Shown here: piece by piece, positions 24,586 through 33,172 of the stretch
Position numbering within the stretch: position 1 is the stretch's first letter
Layout: each line of letters starts with the position of its first letter
NCBI GenBank assembly: GCA_021838005.1
Contig: JAKCEK010000003.1
Coordinates: 1-34,184 of the forward strand
DNA length: 34,184 nt
DNA from: Actinomycetes bacterium
Lineage (GTDB): Bacteria > Actinomycetota > Acidimicrobiia > Acidimicrobiales > RAAP-2
Direction: 5' to 3'
Notes under the pieces: model-generated
Told to the model about the DNA's origin: nothing
Seen by the model: only the letters and a program-made list of their open reading frames with translations
Databases searched by the model: none
Translations under genes and position numbers: made by a program

Positions 24586-27500
24586 GACAACTTCCTTTCC
24601 GCGGCGCGACGGGCGTCTTCCTCGTCCGAGCCGCGCTCGGGCCGACTGATGTCGATGCCCAGCTCGCGGGTGACCGAGAAGAAGTCCTCTTCGGTGTCGG
24701 CGAGGTCCACGTGCGCCCCGCCCTTGTCGCGCACCTCGACGTTGAGGCACAGCGACTGCATCTCTTTGATCAGAACCTTGAACGACTCGGGGATCCCCGG
24801 CTCGGGCAGGTTCTGCCCCTTGACGATCGCCTCGTAGGCGCGCTCGCGGCCCTTCATGTCGTCGCTCTTGACCGTGAGCAGTTCCTGCAAGGCGTAGGCG
24901 GCGCCGTAGGCCTCGAGGGCCCAGACCTCCATCTCGCCGAATCGCTGTCCACCGAACTGGGCCTTGCCGCCGAGGGGCTGGGCCGTGATCATCGAGTACG
25001 GGCCGGTCGAGCGGGCGTGAATCTTGTCGTCGACCATGTGACTGAGCTTCAAGATGTACGCGTAGCCGACCGAGATCGGGTTGTCGTACGCCTCGCCGGA
25101 GCGGCCGTTGTACAGGGTGACCTTGCCGTCGGCGTCCCCGGCCATCAGCCGCTTGCCGTTGCGCCCGTCCAGGTTGAGCCGCTGGAAGGTCTCTTGGATG
25201 GTCGGCTTGTCGCGGGCCGCCTCGCGCTCGTCCCAGTGGGCACCGTCGAAGGCCGGGGTCGTCACGTAGACGGCCGGCTCGGTGCGTGGGCGGGTCTTGC
25301 GGAAGGGGCGTCGGGTCGGGTCGGCCTGGTCCTCGTGGCCCGAGGTACCCACCAGCGGGTTCACCTCGACGCCCTCCCAGCCGTGGCGGGCGGCGTAGCC
25401 GAGGTGGCTCTCGAGCACCTGGCCGACGTTCATGCGGCTGGGCACGCCGAGCGGGCTCAGGATGATGTCGACCGGAGTGCCGTCTTCGAGGAAGGGCATG
25501 TCCTCCTCGGGGAGGATCTTCGAGATGACGCCCTTGTTGCCGTGGCGCCCGGCGAGCTTGTCGCCCTCGGTGATCTTGCGCTTCTGGGCCACGTAGACCT
25601 TGACCAACTGGTTGACGCCGGGCTGCATCTCGTGGTCCTCGTCGCGGTTGTAGACCTTGACGTCGATGACCTTGCCGGACTCGCCGTGGGGGACCTTCAA
25701 CGAGGTGTCACGCACCTCGCGGGCCTTCTCGCCGAAGATCGCCCGCAGCAGGCGCTCCTCGGGGGACTGCTCGGTCTCGCCCTTGGGGGTCACCTTGCCC
25801 ACCAGGATGTCGCCCGGCTCGACCTCGGCGCCGATGCGCACGATGCCCATGTCGTCGAGGTCCGCCAGGATGTCGTCGGGCAGGTTCGGGATGTCCCGGG
25901 TGATCTCCTCGGCGCCCAGCTTCGTGTCGCGGGCGTCGATCTCGTACTCCTTGACGTGGATCGAGGTCAAGACGTCGTCCTTGACGAGCCGCTCGCTGAT
26001 GATGATGGCGTCTTCGTAGTTGTACCCCTCCCACGGCATGTAGGCCACGAGCAGGTTCTTGCCCAGCGCCAACTCGCCGTGGTAGGTGGAGGTGCCGTCG
26101 GCCAACAGGTCGCCGGCCGTCACGCTCTCGCCGCCGACCACGAGGGGCTTCTGGTTGATCGAGGTGTCCTGGTTGGAGCGGCGGAACTTGTTGAGCAGGT
26201 AGGTCTTGCGACCCAGCGCCTTGCCGTAGCGGTCGACCGCGTCCTTGTCGTACTCGACCACGATCCGATCGCCCGAGACCGACCGCACCACGCCCGTGCC
26301 CTCGGCGATGAGGACGTCGCCCGAGTCGAGGGCCGCACGGCCCTCCATGCCCGTACCCACGAAGGGGGCCTCGGGCAGGACGAGCGGCACCGCCTGCTTC
26401 TGCATGTTCGCACCCATGAGCGCCCGCTGGGCGTCGTCGTGCTCGACGAAGGGGATGAGCGAGGTCGCCACCGAGATGATCTGCTTGGTCGAGACGTCCA
26501 TCAGCTCGACCTCGTCGGCGGTGACGAAGTCGATCTCCGAGGTGGTCGAGCTCGAGCGGTTGGCCGAGCCCACGCGCAGCCCCGTGCCCACCGGGCCGCG
26601 GCGCACGAGCACGCGCTCGGCCGTGATGCGCCCGTCCGGGTCGAGCTCGGTGTTGGCCTGAGCGATGACGAAGCGCTCCTCCTCGTCGGCGGTGAAGTAG
26701 CGCACGTCGCCCGTGACCCGGCCGCTCTCCACCACGCGGTACGGGGTCTCGATGAAGCCGTACTCGTTGATCCGCGCGTAGGTGGCCAGGTAGCCGATGA
26801 GCCCGACGTTGGGGCCCTCGGGCGTCTCGATGGGGCACATGCGCCCGTAGTGGGAGGAGTGGACGTCGCGGACCTCGAGCCCGGCGCGCTCGCGGCTGAG
26901 TCCGCCCGGGCCGAGCGCCGACAGGCGCCGCTTGTGGGTCAGGCCCGACAGCGGGTTGTTCTGGTCCATGAACTGGCTCAGCTGGGACGTCGCGAAGAAC
27001 TCCTTGATCGCCGACATCACGGGTCGGATGTTGATCAGCGTCTGGGGCGCGATCGCCTCGACGTCCTGGGTGTTCATCCGCTCGCGCACGACCCGCTCCA
27101 TGCGCGACAGCCCGGTGCGCAGGGCGTTCTGGATCAGCTCGCCGACGCTACGGATCCGCCGGTTGGCGAAGTGGTCCTGGTCGTCGATGTGGTAGCCGGT
27201 CTCTTTGGCCGTGCGGTCGCGGGCCAGGTTGAGCAGGTAGGTGGCGGTGGCGAGCACGTCGGCCTTGGAGAGCACGTGCAGGTCGGCGCTGGGCCGCTCG
27301 AGCCGGTCGCCGAAGAGCCCGACGTTGCGCTCGATCTCGGTGCCGAGCTTGCGGTCGAGCTTGTAGCGCCCGACGCGGCTCAGGTCGTAGCGCTTGTCCG
27401 AGAAGAAGGCGCCCTCGAAGTACTGGCGGGCGGCCTCGACCGTCTGGACCTCGCCGGGACGGGCGCGGCGGTAGATCTCGAGCCAGGCCGTCTCTTGGCT

Positions 27501-28265
27501 GGCGCGGGCGAAGTTCTCGGGCGTGTCCTCGAGGTTGAACTTCTCGAGGTGCTTGGCGATGTCGAGGTGCGCCTTCTTCCAGTCCAGGTGGAACTGGTCC
27601 TCGAGGAAGTCGAAGTGGGCGACGAAGCGCTCGAAGAACTCCTCGTCGAGGGAGGTGTCGAGCGCACGCAGCAGGGTGAAGATCGAGATGCGGCGCTTGC
27701 GCGCGATGCGCGCGCCGGCGTTGGCGGCCTTGTTGCGCTTCTCTTCGAGGTCGACCTGGAGCCACTCGCCGCGGCTCGGGTGGATGGTGCCCTCGAAGGC
27801 GACCTTCTCGTCCTTGCCCGGCTGGAACAAGACGCCGGGCGAGCGCACGAGTTGGCTCACCACGACGCGCTCGGTGCCGTTGATGATGAAGGTCCCCTGC
27901 TCGGTCATGATGGGGAAGTCCCCCATGAAGACCGTCTGCTCTTTGATCTCGCCGGTCTCGGAGTTGAGGAACCGGGCCCGCACGAAGATCGGCTGGGAGT
28001 AGGTCGTCGCCCGCTGGCGGCACTCCTCCACCGTGAACTTGGGCGGGCTCTTCAGGTCGGGGTCATCCGGGTCGAACTCGAGCTCCAGGCTGAGCTTGCC
28101 GGTGAAGTCCGTGATGGGCGAGATCGCCTCGAAGGCCTCGCGCAACCCCTGACGCATGAACAGGTCGAAGCTGTCCCGCTGGATCTCGAGGAGGTTCGGC
28201 AGGGGGTACGCTTCGCCCAGAGCCGAGAAATTGAACCGCTCCGGGCTAGTGGACCGAGACGTCAA
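24582..28265 (-). CDS. rpoB: DNA-directed RNA polymerase beta subunit
   Basis: Core RNA polymerase subunit, 1227 residues. The rifampicin-binding cluster [20 protein letters not shown] with [16 protein letters not shown] is the wild-type consensus, predicting sensitivity at this site. [20 protein letters not shown], the C-terminal [20 protein letters not shown] and [18 protein letters not shown] are conserved. Translation appears to start at a TTG (28265, giving [17 protein letters not shown]). A clear GGAGG lies 8 nt upstream, and no ATG or GTG in the right place competes. It is separated from rplL by a strong hairpin and has its own candidate promoters. Confidence 0.97.
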
Positions 28266-28369
28266 CGGTCTATCCTCCGTGTAGGTGGGTGGCTACGGGA
28301 ACGTGCCGGATCGAAGCACACGGCGTCGTCAAGGGATGACGAGGCCAGGGGCAGGAACACGGTCTTATA

Positions 28370-28399
28370 ACACTAGTGGTTCCGCCCACGGCCGTGCAA
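28370..28399 (-). promoter_or_regulatory. second candidate promoter for rpoB (P2)
   Basis: TTGCAC and TAGTGT are spaced by 18 nt on the minus strand, in a locally AT-rich patch (TAGTGTTATAAG) about 105 nt before the rpoB start. The -35 is poor. Confidence 0.35.
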
Positions 28400-28434
28400 C
28401 CGGCGCCCGAGGGCCCCGGCTCTAGGTTGGCCAC

Positions 28435-28463
28435 ACCCTAGGGGGGCGGACCCCCCAGGTCAA
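28435..28463 (-). promoter_or_regulatory. sigma-A promoter for rpoBC (P1) with palindromic spacer
   Basis: TTGACC and TAGGGT are spaced by exactly 17 nt. The spacer is itself a perfect inverted repeat, GGGGGG-TCCG-CCCCCC, which could be an operator or hamper promoter melting. The predicted start near 28428 gives a leader of about 160 nt. Confidence 0.6.
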
Positions 28464-28480
28464 GTCATTGCCCGGCGTCG

Positions 28481-28510
28481 CGGGCCCCGGGGGTCGGCCC
28501 CCGGGGCCCG
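28481..28510 (-). terminator. 13-bp perfect hairpin behind rplL
   Basis: CGGGCCCCGGGGG pairs perfectly with CCCCCGGGGCCCG around a 4-nt loop, starting 10 nt after the rplL stop. No U-tract follows. It would end or attenuate the rplJ-rplL transcript before rpoB. Confidence 0.7.
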
Positions 28511-28520
28511 TCGCCCGGCG

Positions 28521-28913
28521 CTACTTCAGCTCGACGGTGGCGCCGGCGCCCTCGAGGGCCGCCTTGGCCTTGTCGGCGTCGGCCTTCGAGGCGTTCTCCA
28601 GGACCGGCTTGGGGGCCCCGTCGACCAGGTCCTTCGCCTCTTTGAGGCCGAGGTTCGTCAGGGCGCGGACCTCCTTGATGACCTGGATCTTCTTCTCCCC
28701 GCCGCTCACCAAGATGACGTCGAAGCTCGACTTCTCCTCGGCGGCCTCCTCGGCGGCCCCACCGCCACCGGCGGCCGGGGCGGCCGCGACCGCGACGGGC
28801 GCGGCGGCGGTGACGCCGAACTTCTCCTCGAACTCCTTTAAGAGCTCGCTCAGCTCGATGACCGACAGGGCGGCGATGCCGTCCAGGATCTGCTCCTTGG
28901 TCAGGGTAGCCAT
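28521..28913 (-). CDS. rplL: 50S ribosomal protein L7/L12
   Basis: Stalk protein that recruits translation factors, 130 residues from the ATG at 28913 ([20 protein letters not shown]). The dimerising N-terminal helices are followed by an Ala/Gly hinge ([17 protein letters not shown]). The factor-binding C-terminal domain reads [20 protein letters not shown] and [20 protein letters not shown]. The longer track ORF is non-coding upstream of this start. It lies 37 nt after rplJ and is followed by the strong hairpin. Confidence 0.97.
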   Translation of the reverse strand: MATLTKEQILDGIAALSVIELSELLKEFEEKFGVTAAAPVAVAAAPAAGGGGAAEEAAEEKSSFDVILVSGGEKKIQVIKEVRALTNLGLKEAKDLVDGAPKPVLENASKADADKAKAALEGAGATVELK

Positions 28914-28950
28914 GGTGTTTCCTTTCTTTTCGATTCTCTCGATCGGGTGG

Positions 28951-29649
28951 TTACTCGGCCGGGGCGCCCTCGGCGGCGGCCGCCTCGGCGCTGTCGGTGC
29001 CGTCCTCGGCCTCGGGGACCTCGGGGGTCGCCGCGACCTCGGTCGCGGCGTCGTCGCCGGCCGCGGGGGCGGCCTCCTCGACCCCGGCCGGGGTCTCGGT
29101 CTCGGTCGCGGCGCCGCCCGGCGCGCCACCGCGCCGGTCGATCAGGGCCGCGAGGCCGTAGGCGAGGTTCTGGGGCACGGCCTTGAAGAGGCCGGCCATC
29201 GTGGTCAGCGGTGAGGCGATCATCCCGGCCACGCGCGCGAGCAGGACCTGACGGCTGGGCAGGTCCGCCAGGGCCACCAGGTCGCGGTTGCTCAGGACCT
29301 GGCCGTTCAAGACGCCGCCCTTCACCACGAGCGCCGGGGCGCCCTTGGCGAAGTCGCGCAGGGACTTCGCCACCGCCGAGACGTCGCCCGAGACGAAGGC
29401 GATGGCCGTCGGCCCCTCGAGGAACGCGGCGAGCGCCTCGACCGAGGTCCCGGCGATCGCGCGGCGCACGAGGGTGTTCTTGAAGACCTTGTAGTCGGCC
29501 CCGGCGGCGCGCAACTGGCGGCGCAGCTCCTGGATCTGGGTGACCGTGAGGCCGCGGTACTCGGTGACCACCGCGGTCGAGGTCGTGGCGACCCGGGTCT
29601 TCACGTCCTCGACCGCCGCCACCTTCTCGGTGCGGACCTTGCTTGCCAT
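28951..29649 (-). CDS. rplJ: 50S ribosomal protein L10 with acidic tail
   Basis: Stalk base that anchors L7/L12 dimers and, in known bacteria, represses its own mRNA by binding the L10 leader. [53 protein letters not shown] and [20 protein letters not shown] are normal L10. I start at the ATG at 29649, 4 nt behind GGGAGG (232 residues), rather than at the GTG at 29694, which lacks a ribosome-binding site and lies in the leader. After about residue 175 there is a 57-residue acidic, Ala/Glu/Thr-rich tail ([20 protein letters not shown] ...), longer than usual for the family. Confidence 0.95.
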   Translation of the reverse strand: MASKVRTEKVAAVEDVKTRVATTSTAVVTEYRGLTVTQIQELRRQLRAAGADYKVFKNTLVRRAIAGTSVEALAAFLEGPTAIAFVSGDVSAVAKSLRDFAKGAPALVVKGGVLNGQVLSNRDLVALADLPSRQVLLARVAGMIASPLTTMAGLFKAVPQNLAYGLAALIDRRGGAPGGAATETETPAGVEEAAPAAGDDAATEVAATPEVPEAEDGTDSAEAAAAEGAPAE

Positions 29650-29808
29650 CTCGCCTCCCGCCGGTTGGACCGGCTCTGTCGGGGCCGTAGGCACCCGGGC
29701 ACGAGGCGAGGCTCGAACCCCTCGTCAGGCGGACTGGCGTCCCTTAGGCGCTCGCGCGCACCGGATGTCTTCGGCGTTCTTCGTTCTGTGGCACGACGAG
29801 TCGTGCGG
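29650..29808 (-). promoter_or_regulatory. L10 leader (autoregulatory RNA)
   Basis: The 5' untranslated region of rplJ contains GCCGAAGACATCCGGTGC (29758-29775), resembling the conserved AAGACA...GGUG core of bacterial L10 leaders. It also has a hairpin GCACGA-CTCG-TCGTGC (29791-29806) and a stem ACGAGG/CCTCGT (29701-29725). Position, length (about 160 nt) and motif agree with the Rfam L10_leader family. In characterised examples excess L10(L12)4 binds this RNA and stops synthesis of L10 and L12. Confidence 0.75.
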
Positions 29809-29814
29809 GCGCCC

Positions 29815-29844
29815 AGCCTAGCCACCGGGCGTCGGTCGGGTCAA
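29815..29844 (-). promoter_or_regulatory. sigma-A promoter for rplJ-rplL
   Basis: TTGACC overlaps the rplA stop codon; TAGGCT follows after 18 nt. The predicted start near 29808 places the whole L10 leader in the transcript. Confidence 0.6.
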
Positions 29845-30560
29845 ACCGAGCCGGCCAGGGCCTCCTCGTGCTCCCGGGCCCGGCCCGGGTCGACCTTGAC
29901 CCCGGGGCCCATCGTCGACGAGAGCGTGACGCTCAGCACGTAGCGGCCCTTGGAGCTCGCGGGCTTGACGCGCACCAGCTCGTCCACGACGGCCACCACG
30001 TTGCGCACGAGGTCCTCGCGGGCGAAGCTCACCTTGCCCACGCGCAGCTGGACGTTGCCCACCTTGTCGGTGCGGTACTCGACGCGTCCGCCCTTGAAGT
30101 CGGTGACGGCCTTGGCGACGTCGGTGGTCACGGTGCCGGTCTTGGGGTTCGGCATGAGCCCACGGGGGCCGAGCACGCGGCCCAGCCCACCGACCAGGCC
30201 CATCAGGTCCGGGCTGGCGATGGCCACGTCGAAGTCGAGGAACCCGCCACGCACCCGCTCCACGAGGTCGTCGGCGCCCACGACGTCGGCGCCGGCCTCG
30301 CGGGCCGCCTGGGCCGCCTCACCGGCGGCGAAGACGGCCACCCGGTTCGTCTTGCCGGTGCCCGCCGGCAGCGTGATGGTGCCGCGCACGATCTGCTCGG
30401 CCCGGCGCGGGTCGACGCCCAGGCGCACCGCCAGCTCGACGGTTTCGTCGAACTTGGCCGTGGCCAGGGCCTTCACCTTGTCGACCGCCTCACCGACCCC
30501 GAGGAGCTCCTCGCGGTCGACCTGGGCCAGGGCGTTGCGGTAGTTCTTGCCGTGTCTCAT
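29841..30560 (-). CDS. rplA: 50S ribosomal protein L1
   Basis: L1-stalk protein involved in E-site tRNA release, 239 residues. It can repress its own operon in other bacteria. [59 protein letters not shown] and [12 protein letters not shown] are diagnostic. The ribosome-binding site AGGAG overlaps the rplK stop, with an 8-nt gap between the genes. Its stop overlaps the -35 of the rplJ promoter. Confidence 0.97.
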   Translation of the reverse strand: MRHGKNYRNALAQVDREELLGVGEAVDKVKALATAKFDETVELAVRLGVDPRRAEQIVRGTITLPAGTGKTNRVAVFAAGEAAQAAREAGADVVGADDLVERVRGGFLDFDVAIASPDLMGLVGGLGRVLGPRGLMPNPKTGTVTTDVAKAVTDFKGGRVEYRTDKVGNVQLRVGKVSFAREDLVRNVVAVVDELVRVKPASSKGRYVLSVTLSSTMGPGVKVDPGRAREHEEALAGSV

Positions 30561-30568
30561 CTGTTCTC

Positions 30569-30994
30569 CTAGCCCGCGACCGCGATGCCCATCGAGCGCG
30601 CCGTGCCCATCACCTGGAGCTTGGCCGACTCGAGGTCGTCGGTGTTGAGGTCCTTCAGCTTGGTCTGGGCGATCTCGGCGACCTGGTCCATCGTGACCGT
30701 GGCCACCGTCTCGCGCCCGGCGATGTGGGCGCCCTTGTCCAGGCCGGCCGCCTGGCGCAGCAGCACCGGCGTCGGCGGGGTCTTCAGGACGAAGGTGAAC
30801 GAGCGGTCCTCGTAGATCGAGATCTCGACCGGGATGACCGTGCCGCGCATCGACTCGGTAGCCGCGTTGTACTGCTTGCAGAACTCCATGGTCTGCACGC
30901 CGTGGGGCCCGAGCGCGGTGCCCACCGGGGGCGCCGGGGTGGCGCTCCCGGCGTCGAGCTGGATCTTGACGACGGCGACGACTTTCTTCGCCAT
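30569..30994 (-). CDS. rplK: 50S ribosomal protein L11
   Basis: GTPase-centre protein, 141 residues, needed for RelA-type stringent signalling and part of the thiostrepton site. [20 protein letters not shown], the proline-rich N-terminal linker [20 protein letters not shown] and the C-terminal [12 protein letters not shown] are conserved. AAGGAGAG lies 5 nt before the ATG. It follows nusG by 14 nt. Confidence 0.97.
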   Translation of the reverse strand: MAKKVVAVVKIQLDAGSATPAPPVGTALGPHGVQTMEFCKQYNAATESMRGTVIPVEISIYEDRSFTFVLKTPPTPVLLRQAAGLDKGAHIAGRETVATVTMDQVAEIAQTKLKDLNTDDLESAKLQVMGTARSMGIAVAG

Positions 30995-31008
30995 GGGACT
31001 CTCCTTGT

Positions 31009-31671
31009 CTAGAGCTTGGTGACCTGCGTGAAGTCGAGCTCCACGGGGGTCTCTCGGCCGAAGATGTCGACGAGGACCTTGACTTTCAGCTGGTCCTCGT
31101 TGATCTCGGCCACGTGACCCGAGAAGGTCGCGAAGGGGCCGGACTTGATCTGGACGGTATCGTTCACCTCGAACTCGTGAGTCGGCATCCGTCGCTTGGC
31201 GACGGGCTGCTCGACGCCCTCAATCTTGGGCCGGATGATGTTGTCGACCTCGCGACGGGTCAGCGCGGTCGGCTTGGTCTTCTCGGCCCCGACGAAGCCG
31301 GTCACCCCGGGGGTCGAGGCGATCACGTAGAAGATCTCGGGGTCGGGCTCGCAGCGCACCAGGAGGTAGCTGGGGAACATCCGCTTGGCGACGGTGACCT
31401 TCTTGCCACCCTTGAACTCGGTGACGTCCTCCTCGGGGAGGTAGATCTCGTAGATCTGCTCGCCGAGCTCGCGGCTCTTGATGATGTTGTTGAGCGCCGA
31501 GATCACCTTCTGCTCGTGGCCGGCGAAGGTGTGCACGATGTACCAGCGCCCCGGGCGGTCGAAGGCGCTCTCGATCTCGGGCTCGACGCCCTCGCCGTCG
31601 TCGAGGGGCTCGCCGGTGAGCGGATCGAGGTCCACGGGGACGTCGTCGATGGGGGTCTCGAGGTCGGACAC
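31009..31671 (-). CDS. nusG: transcription termination/antitermination protein NusG
   Basis: Elongation factor linking RNA polymerase with Rho or the ribosome (via S10). The product has 220 residues. It begins with an acidic extension of about 40 residues ([20 protein letters not shown] ...), as is common in actinobacteria. The NGN domain follows ([44 protein letters not shown]), then the KOW domain ([20 protein letters not shown]). It starts with GTG, 5 nt after the secE stop. Confidence 0.96.
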   Translation of the reverse strand: MSDLETPIDDVPVDLDPLTGEPLDDGEGVEPEIESAFDRPGRWYIVHTFAGHEQKVISALNNIIKSRELGEQIYEIYLPEEDVTEFKGGKKVTVAKRMFPSYLLVRCEPDPEIFYVIASTPGVTGFVGAEKTKPTALTRREVDNIIRPKIEGVEQPVAKRRMPTHEFEVNDTVQIKSGPFATFSGHVAEINEDQLKVKVLVDIFGRETPVELDFTQVTKL

Positions 31672-31676
31672 GGGGC

Positions 31677-31976
31677 CTACTTGGTGAAGAGGAACGAGAC
31701 GAACTTCTCCGAGCCCACGCCGAGCCCGAAGATGAGGGCGGTCATGAAGACCAGCACGAACAGGACGATCGTGGTGTAGTTGACGACCTCGGGCCGGATC
31801 GGCCAGGCGACCTGGCGCATCTCTTCGCGGACCTGGCGGACGAAGTCGCGCGGGCGGGTGCGCTCCCCGGAGCGTCGGCGCTGGACGTCATCGACCGACG
31901 TGCGCCGCGAGCCGGCCGTGCCGTCGGCCCCCATCTGGCCCTGTCGCTGCAACATGCGCTTCTGTTCGCGGTTCAT
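31677..31976 (-). CDS. secE: preprotein translocase subunit SecE
   Basis: Single-helix actinobacterial form of SecE, 99 residues. A long polar N terminus (MNREQKRMLQRQGQMGADGT ...) is followed by the conserved amphipathic DFVRQVREEMRQVAWPIRPE and one membrane helix (NYTTIVLFVLVFMTALIFGL). It stabilises SecY, encoded at the far end of this block. The tRNA-Trp gene is 31 nt upstream, and nusG follows directly. Confidence 0.95.
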   Translation of the reverse strand: MNREQKRMLQRQGQMGADGTAGSRRTSVDDVQRRRSGERTRPRDFVRQVREEMRQVAWPIRPEVVNYTTIVLFVLVFMTALIFGLGVGSEKFVSFLFTK

Positions 31977-32007
31977 CTCGGTCTCTTCTACGCCTCTTCG
32001 CCCCGGG

Positions 32008-32080
32008 CAGGGCAGGAGGGACTCGAACCCCCAACCGCCGGTTTTGGAGACCGGTGCTCTACCAATTGAGCCACTGCCCT
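32008..32080 (-). tRNA. trnW: tRNA-Trp (anticodon CCA)
   Basis: The minus strand folds as a cloverleaf: acceptor AGGGCAG/CTGCCCT, D-arm GCTC...GAGC, anticodon stem CCGGT/ACCGG around CTCCAAA (anticodon CCA) and T-arm with TTCGAGT. The discriminator is G, as expected for Trp, and CCA is not encoded. It precedes secE by 31 nt and may be processed from the same transcript. Confidence 0.96.
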
Positions 32081-32116
32081 ACGGGAGGTGCTCGACGAGC
32101 GCCCCCAGGGACGTCC

Positions 32117-32125
32117 ATCCTAACA
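32117..32125 (-). promoter_or_regulatory. extended -10 promoter for tRNA-Trp / secE-nusG
   Basis: TGTTAGGAT on the minus strand matches a TGn-TANNNT extended -10. No -35 is recognisable 17 nt upstream. The predicted start near 32110 lies about 30 nt before the tRNA. Confidence 0.4.
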
Positions 32126-32156
32126 CCCCGCCGAGAGCCGCTCCCCCGGCACCCCG

Positions 32157-32411
32157 TTAGTCGCGCCGGGACTTCGGGCGCGCCCGGGCGGCCGAGAGGG
32201 CGAGCGCCGCCACGCTCAGCACCACGAGGGCCACGTAGGCCGCGACGTTCGCGTGGACCACGTCGCGCAGCAGAGCCGTCACGCCCACGACTCCGACCAC
32301 CGACAGCGTGATCTCGGGGGTGTCCCCGACGAGGAAGTCCCACCAAAACCGGCCGAAACCGACGAGGAGCCGGGCGGCCAGGGGCTTGTCGTCGCGGGGG
32401 AAGGGGTTCAT
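32157..32411 (-). CDS. small membrane protein of unknown function
   Basis: An 84-residue protein hidden at the end of a wrong-frame track ORF. It starts at the ATG at 32411, which overlaps the preceding gene as ATGA. A polar N terminus leads to GRFWWDFLVGDTPEI, then two hydrophobic segments (about 38-52 and 58-75; LSVVGVVGVTALLRDV, VAAYVALVVLSVAALALSAA) and a basic tail (RARPKSRRD). Two membrane helices with a positive C terminus in the cytoplasm are likely. I do not recognise a named family. Coupling to the COG4280-like protein suggests an accessory subunit. Confidence 0.75.
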   Translation of the reverse strand: MNPFPRDDKPLAARLLVGFGRFWWDFLVGDTPEITLSVVGVVGVTALLRDVVHANVAAYVALVVLSVAALALSAARARPKSRRD

Positions 32412-33172
32412 CGCCCGACCCCCACGGGCCGACGGGCGCCCGGGGCGAGGAGCCGCACCACGAGAGCGGTCGCCAGGGCGTAGACGACGACCAGTCCCGC
32501 GATCATGACGTCGCCCCCGGGCCAGTGGACCTTGAGCCCCTCGCCGGTCCAAAAGGAGCCGTAGCTCACGAGCATGACCCCCACGGCCATCTTCATCGCG
32601 TTCTCGGGCACCGAGGAGAGCTGTCGGGCCACGAGCGCCCCGGTCACGGCCACGATCATGACGGCCGCCGCGGCCGCCGCGGCGGCGAGTCCCAGGCGGT
32701 GGGCCGAGGTCCCCAGGGTCAAGACGGCCACCACGATCTCGAGGCCCTCGAGGAAGACCCCCTTGAAGGCCACGACGAAGGCCACCCGGTCTCGGGGCGG
32801 CCGCTCGCCGGTGAGCGCGAGGCGCGCGGTCATCTCGGCGTAGATCGCGTCCTCGTCGTGCTTCGCCTTGATCCCGGCCGAGCGCAGGACGGCCTTGCGC
32901 AGCCACTGGAGCCCGAAGATCAGGAGGACAACCCCTACCACCAGGCGCAACACGCTGAGGGGGACGTGCACCAGGGCCGGCCCCAGCACCGCCACCAGGG
33001 CCGCCAGGGCGACCACGGCGACCCCCGTCCCCTCGAGGGCCGTGCGCCAGCCCCGGGTGTGACCGACGGCGAGCACGATCGTCAGCGCCTCGACCGTCTC
33101 GACGGCGGCGGCCAAGAATACCGCTCCAACCAGGACTATTGCAGTGGTGGAGCCGTTCACGGCACCGATCAT
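32408..33172 (-). CDS. COG4280-like multi-pass membrane protein with two ExxE motifs
   Basis: A 254-residue integral membrane protein with about six or seven hydrophobic segments (roughly 10-35, 48-68, 74-91, 130-152, 160-182, 193-208, 220-242). Acidic motifs sit inside helices in each half: VETVEALTIVLA (E25, E28) and FLEGLEIVVAVLTLG (E142, E145). A conserved-looking SVPENAMKMAVGVMLVSYGSFW follows. I recall this pattern from the COG4280 'predicted membrane protein' group. The ExxE pairs recall REGLE of FTR1/EfeU iron permeases, but homology is not shown. It overlaps the iron-type ABC ATPase gene upstream by ATGA, supporting a role in metal transport by inference only. Confidence 0.75.
   Translation of the reverse strand: MIGAVNGSTTAIVLVGAVFLAAAVETVEALTIVLAVGHTRGWRTALEGTGVAVVALAALVAVLGPALVHVPLSVLRLVVGVVLLIFGLQWLRKAVLRSAGIKAKHDEDAIYAEMTARLALTGERPPRDRVAFVVAFKGVFLEGLEIVVAVLTLGTSAHRLGLAAAAAAAAVMIVAVTGALVARQLSSVPENAMKMAVGVMLVSYGSFWTGEGLKVHWPGGDVMIAGLVVVYALATALVVRLLAPGARRPVGVGR

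Noticed and set aside
26900-27010. Possible rifampicin-resistance change in the rpoB cluster
   Set aside because: The cluster reads as the wild-type consensus, including the His and Ser hot spots.
24711-28370. 1219-aa plus-strand ORF antisense to rpoB
   Set aside because: Same compositional shadow. rpoB on the other strand is fully conserved, and the antisense frame shows no start signal or family match.
29700-29740. T-arm-like GGGGTTCGAGCC in the rplJ leader, suggesting a tRNA
   Set aside because: No matching acceptor stem or anticodon arm lies at the right distance. The position fits the L10 leader instead.
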